This document shows, piece by piece, positions 61,438-64,000 of a stretch of DNA of 64,000 nt (its first letter is position 1; each line of letters starts with the position of its first letter). The notes below the pieces were generated by a model. The model was given only the letters and a program-made list of their open reading frames with translations, searched no databases and was not told the origin of the DNA. The DNA is from Tetraselmis striata (taxonomy: Eukaryota; Chlorophyta; Chlorodendrophyceae; Chlorodendrales; Chlorodendraceae). Position numbers and translations under genes: made by a program. The stretch is taken from contig VCJN01002955.1 in the NCBI GenBank assembly GCA_006384855.1, positions 590,754-654,753 on the forward strand. The letters are read 5' to 3'.

Positions 61438-62796
61438 ATGCCACAGACCTTGCCTGTGAAGCTTACAGACTCGCGGGGAGAAGTGACAGTATTTCCATCA
61501 GTTTCAAAGGCGACTGTGTTCTACATGAGCCTCCGCGGGGAAGACCCGACCAACGTGAAACCCATTAACCGTAGGAACTCCGTAGCAAATATGTGCAAAA
61601 AAGGGGTGACAAAGCATTGTTATAAGTGGGAGTATGTGCATGATGCTGAACGGCACCAGTTTGCTGTTACACAACAACATGAGACAGGTTCGTCCCCGCA
61701 GGACGAACCTCCAGGGTACGAAAGCGACACTCAAAAGTACTTCACATTCGGCGAAGAAGTCGATAACATTTTCAAGGGCAACCGAGTGAGACTCTTTAGA
61801 CGCCAAGGCGTGATGACGGTATCGGTTATTGATGTTTTGAGAATTGTATATCCTGATCAGGGGTCATCCGCGTGGTCTAAAACTTTGAAGCAAGTCATGG
61901 AGCGGTACCCTGATGTAGCGCATATGGTGAATTACCACCAGTTTCCCGGTGCGGGTCAGCGGGATACGCCAATATGCGATGCCACGGGTTTCATTAACAT
62001 CGTAAACCTCCTCGACGGACCGCGCGCAGCCGCGTTCCGACACAAGAGCATGGACGTACTACGCCGCTACCTCTGCGGCGACTTGTCTCTGGCTCAAGAA
62101 ATCATTGAACGGGCCGAAAACACTGACAACCCAGTGTTTACACCGCCTGCGAGAACCAACAACAGTGTGTCCAACTGCCGAGAGCTCAGGGCTCCCCGAC
62201 ACAACCGTATGCTGCCGACCTCGATCTCCGGAAACGTGGTTTACATCATGGACGTCGTTGTGGAAAATAAAAAGTATGTGAAACTTGGATACACCGACAA
62301 CATACGCCGGCGCCTACGGGAGCACTGTCGCGACTATTTCATAGAATGCGTTTGGTCCATCATCCCGTTTTGCAATGCGAAAGACTTGGAATCCGAGATG
62401 AAAGACCAACTGTTTGTGTACAACACCAGAATCGATTTCAATGGGAAAACTCGGGCTGAGCTGTACGAAGACATATCCCCGGGGGAGGTAGATGACATCG
62501 GACTCGCCATAAGACAACGAATAGCTACAGAACAAAACATAGACATTGGGTCTCTTGAACAAGAGCGGTGCTATTATAGCGACATGAAACATGAACAAGT
62601 GGAGCTACAGATTAAGCACTTAGAGGCCACCCTGAAACAGCGGGAAATCCTTGCAAAACTGAAGGACAAAGAGATACAAATCATGAGGTTCGAGGCGAAC
62701 CAAGAGTTAAAAATATCTGAGGAAATGAAAAATATCGAAAGCATCCGCGAAAGGACCCGGAGCTATAGTTCTATGTCCGGTGAACCCCATTCTTAG
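61438..62796 (+). CDS. BRO-like protein: virus N-terminal domain + GIY-YIG (T5orf172) + coiled coil, 452 aa
   Basis: ATG at 61438, next to the element relic. Residues 90-240 (FTFGEEVDNIFKGNRVRLF; TPICDATGFINIVNLL; SMDVLRRYLCGDLSL) resemble the MSV199/BRO-type N-terminal DNA-binding domains of large DNA viruses. Residues 260-345 form a T5orf172 GIY-YIG domain (NVVYIMDVVVENKKYVKLGY and TDNIRRRLREH). The last 100 residues form a charged coiled coil (QIKHLEATLKQREILAKLKD). Such proteins are common in giant viruses and are thought to act in transcription or DNA processing. Confidence 0.75.
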   Translation: MPQTLPVKLTDSRGEVTVFPSVSKATVFYMSLRGEDPTNVKPINRRNSVANMCKKGVTKHCYKWEYVHDAERHQFAVTQQHETGSSPQDEPPGYESDTQKYFTFGEEVDNIFKGNRVRLFRRQGVMTVSVIDVLRIVYPDQGSSAWSKTLKQVMERYPDVAHMVNYHQFPGAGQRDTPICDATGFINIVNLLDGPRAAAFRHKSMDVLRRYLCGDLSLAQEIIERAENTDNPVFTPPARTNNSVSNCRELRAPRHNRMLPTSISGNVVYIMDVVVENKKYVKLGYTDNIRRRLREHCRDYFIECVWSIIPFCNAKDLESEMKDQLFVYNTRIDFNGKTRAELYEDISPGEVDDIGLAIRQRIATEQNIDIGSLEQERCYYSDMKHEQVELQIKHLEATLKQREILAKLKDKEIQIMRFEANQELKISEEMKNIESIRERTRSYSSMSGEPHS

Positions 62797-62903
62797 ATCA
62801 CCGACTGGCGACGGTGATAACCTCCCTGTTGCAAATTTCCCGTACACTTCTTCATGAATCCACGAAACCTACAAAAATTTATGTACGCAGGGTACACTCG
62901 TAT

Positions 62904-63236
62904 ATGACAAACAAATTTCAAACTCTTGTAGGATTGATGTTATCTGATGCAACTGTGAACTTACCGGACATTGTGAATGCATGCTACATCTATGATACCA
63001 TGAAATATAAAACGGTAGATGATACAAGGATATTTCACATGCTGCATAAACATGTGAAACAATATTCTCCTACAATATGGACAGCACTGCAGAATGAACC
63101 CCCAACATGGTACTCAAAAATTACAATTGACACCATCGCAAAGAGCAGTGTGCAGAAGACAAGCGATCAAACTTGTAGTGTAGCTTGCCTGCCCTTGAAA
63201 ATCCTTGCATATTTGCGAAACTTTGTAAGAAAGTAA
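62904..63236 (+). CDS. Hypothetical protein, 110 aa, possibly a remnant
   Basis: First ATG in the frame is 62904 (MTNKFQTLVGLML). AT-rich, mostly helical. The frame also runs upstream to 62814 without ATG (GTG only), which may mean it is the tail of a broken gene. It lies between the BRO-like gene and a perfect palindrome. Confidence 0.4.
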   Translation: MTNKFQTLVGLMLSDATVNLPDIVNACYIYDTMKYKTVDDTRIFHMLHKHVKQYSPTIWTALQNEPPTWYSKITIDTIAKSSVQKTSDQTCSVACLPLKILAYLRNFVRK

Positions 63237-63257
63237 GACGTACATGTCAACCCAGAG

Positions 63258-63295
63258 CTATAGTTATATTCAAAATGTTTTGAATATAACTATAG
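63258..63295. repeat. 38-nt perfect palindrome, MITE
   Basis: CTATAGTTATATTCAAAA, TG, TTTTGAATATAACTATAG: 18-bp arms with a 2-nt centre. The arms recur as half-sites at 13684-13701 and, in the outer part, at 5728 and 61234. It is the minimal unit of the CTATAG family. Confidence 0.95.
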
Positions 63296-63390
63296 GGCGA
63301 CCATCCCGTCCATCCATCGCATGCTGCATGGTAGTATAAGCACAACAGACAAAAAAGCGAAAGGACACTCAAAAGTGAGTGAGCCTACCC

Positions 63391-63801
63391 TTAGTCACTA
63401 TTGTCTTCAGTAGGCTCACTGACTGTGATTGGGTTTAGGTACATTTCCCCAAAACCAGGCGCATGTTGCAGCTGAGCGCTTAGGCGTAACACTGGTCTCC
63501 CTTCATGAAGAAGAGCGTAGCTGTTCTCAGGAATCAGCTGAAAGTACCTTCCATCAACGGTAGGTTGAGGCATGTTTGCTACCGCATCCATAAAAGTGAA
63601 CGAGTCGGGGATGTCGACAATATTCCCTTGTCCGTTATGCAAGCTGAGAAGCCCGGCTCGCTTTGGAATGGTTACCCTCAGCTGCACGGTGTGGTCGTGG
63701 AATTCTGTGTCCGACAATAGCTCCAGCTTATAGGGCTTCATGTGCCCCGCCGGCTTTATGTAACTGAAGCTTCCGTTGGGCATCCCTGTAAAAGCAGGCA
63801 T
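63391..63801 (-). CDS. Hypothetical beta-rich protein, 136 aa
   Basis: ATG at 63801 (MPAFTGMPNGSFSYIKPAG). Alternating strands (HDHTVQLRVTIPKRAGLLSL; YFQLIPENSYALLHEGRPVL) suggest a beta sandwich. No Cys cluster, no membrane segment. The acidic tail (EPTEDNSD) is typical of a soluble protein. Not recognised. Confidence 0.6.
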   Translation of the reverse strand: MPAFTGMPNGSFSYIKPAGHMKPYKLELLSDTEFHDHTVQLRVTIPKRAGLLSLHNGQGNIVDIPDSFTFMDAVANMPQPTVDGRYFQLIPENSYALLHEGRPVLRLSAQLQHAPGFGEMYLNPITVSEPTEDNSD

Positions 63802-63852
63802 GTGTTTCTTTTTTTCAGTGTTACAAAAAATGGGTAGGCGAGACGCGCGGTG

Positions 63853-64000
63853 TTAGAGCACCGACACGGACCGAGAAGTTTGCAAAAGGTACGCCTCTCT
63901 GCTAATACCCGGTGAGCGCACCTGACGCGTTGTCTTGTTAATCTGATCGGTTTCGAAGCTGTCATCACACAAAGAATTTAGACATTGGCGGAGGGCTTTC
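63853..64000 (-). CDS. Partial hypothetical protein, C-terminal 48 residues
   Basis: Entering from the right edge on the minus strand, one frame is open for 48 codons (KALRQCLNSLCDDSFETDQI ... TSRSVSVL) and ends with TAA at 63855-63853. The start lies outside the window. Composition is protein-like, but evidence is limited. Confidence 0.45.
   Translation of the reverse strand, partial: KALRQCLNSLCDDSFETDQINKTTRQVRSPGISREAYLLQTSRSVSVL

Noticed and set aside
62760..62776. CTATAGTTCTATG as another MITE copy
   Set aside because: Only the first 12 nt match and they are inside the coding end of the BRO-like gene, so chance is likely.
1..64000. tRNA and rRNA genes
   Set aside because: I looked for T-loop-like GGTTCGAATCC and cloverleaf patterns and saw none I could support; a dedicated scan would be decisive.

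Overview
The window looks like DNA of a large nucleocytoplasmic DNA virus (Nucleocytoviricota), either as virus genome or as a giant-virus insertion in a protist or algal genome. The evidence is a GC-rich, gene-dense, mostly intronless layout on both strands, a primase-helicase of the D5 type, a tyrosine recombinase, six F-box/ankyrin proteins of the GCPWD type typical of giant viruses, a BRO-like GIY-YIG protein, and RNA-end enzymes. No capsid, polymerase or packaging gene is present, so the exact family cannot be fixed. Both edges cut a gene.

Layout. 0-9.5 kb: a WD40 protein, a STAS-like protein, a tyrosine recombinase with a 41-bp direct repeat at its 5' end, and a SET-domain methyltransferase. 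9.6-20 kb: three F-box/ankyrin genes, one with an FHA-like N-terminus, with tandem repeats in front of one of them, plus zinc-finger and RING proteins. 20-25.7 kb: an alpha/beta hydrolase, membrane proteins, an LRAT-like protein, an ankyrin fragment and a frameshifted RING protein. 26-29.7 kb: two more ankyrin genes, one a recent duplicate of the gene at 10.2 kb. 30.4-34.3 kb: a Tc1/mariner-IS630 transposase (DD34E) meeting the 3' end of a nuclease-helicase with five helicase-associated repeats. 37.4-42.1 kb: a GIY-YIG protein sharing its C-terminal domain with the adjacent primase-helicase. 42.8-44 kb: a frameshifted ankyrin gene.

44.2-49.2 kb differs from the rest. It holds a minus-strand gene with ten exons and nine GT-AG introns, whose coding frame can be followed exactly through eight splice junctions, and a probable second spliced gene on the plus strand. 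The block lies between two mariner left ends that face it from both sides, so it looks like host or host-derived DNA. At 50.07-51.38 kb is a composite of a truncated mariner transposase (DNA-binding domain only) and the C-terminal half of a Fanzor (eukaryotic TnpB relative), followed by a structured 3' end that is a candidate guide RNA. A 66-nt exact copy of that right end sits at 61.36-61.42 kb. Both copies end 12-17 nt before a start codon.

51.4-64 kb: a fibronectin/discoidin-like adhesion protein, two proteins of a 28-residue repeat family, a second STAS-like protein, a PCIF1-like cap methyltransferase, a Tpt1/KptA RNA 2'-phosphotransferase and a BRO-like protein. Likely themes are substrate selection for ubiquitination (F-box/ankyrin/RING), modification or repair of RNA ends (PCIF1-like, Tpt1-like), chromatin or host mimicry (SET, an ARTKQ N-terminus), replication (primase-helicase), and heavy traffic of mariner-type elements and palindromic MITEs. 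Many start codons are given as the first credible ATG rather than the longest open frame.
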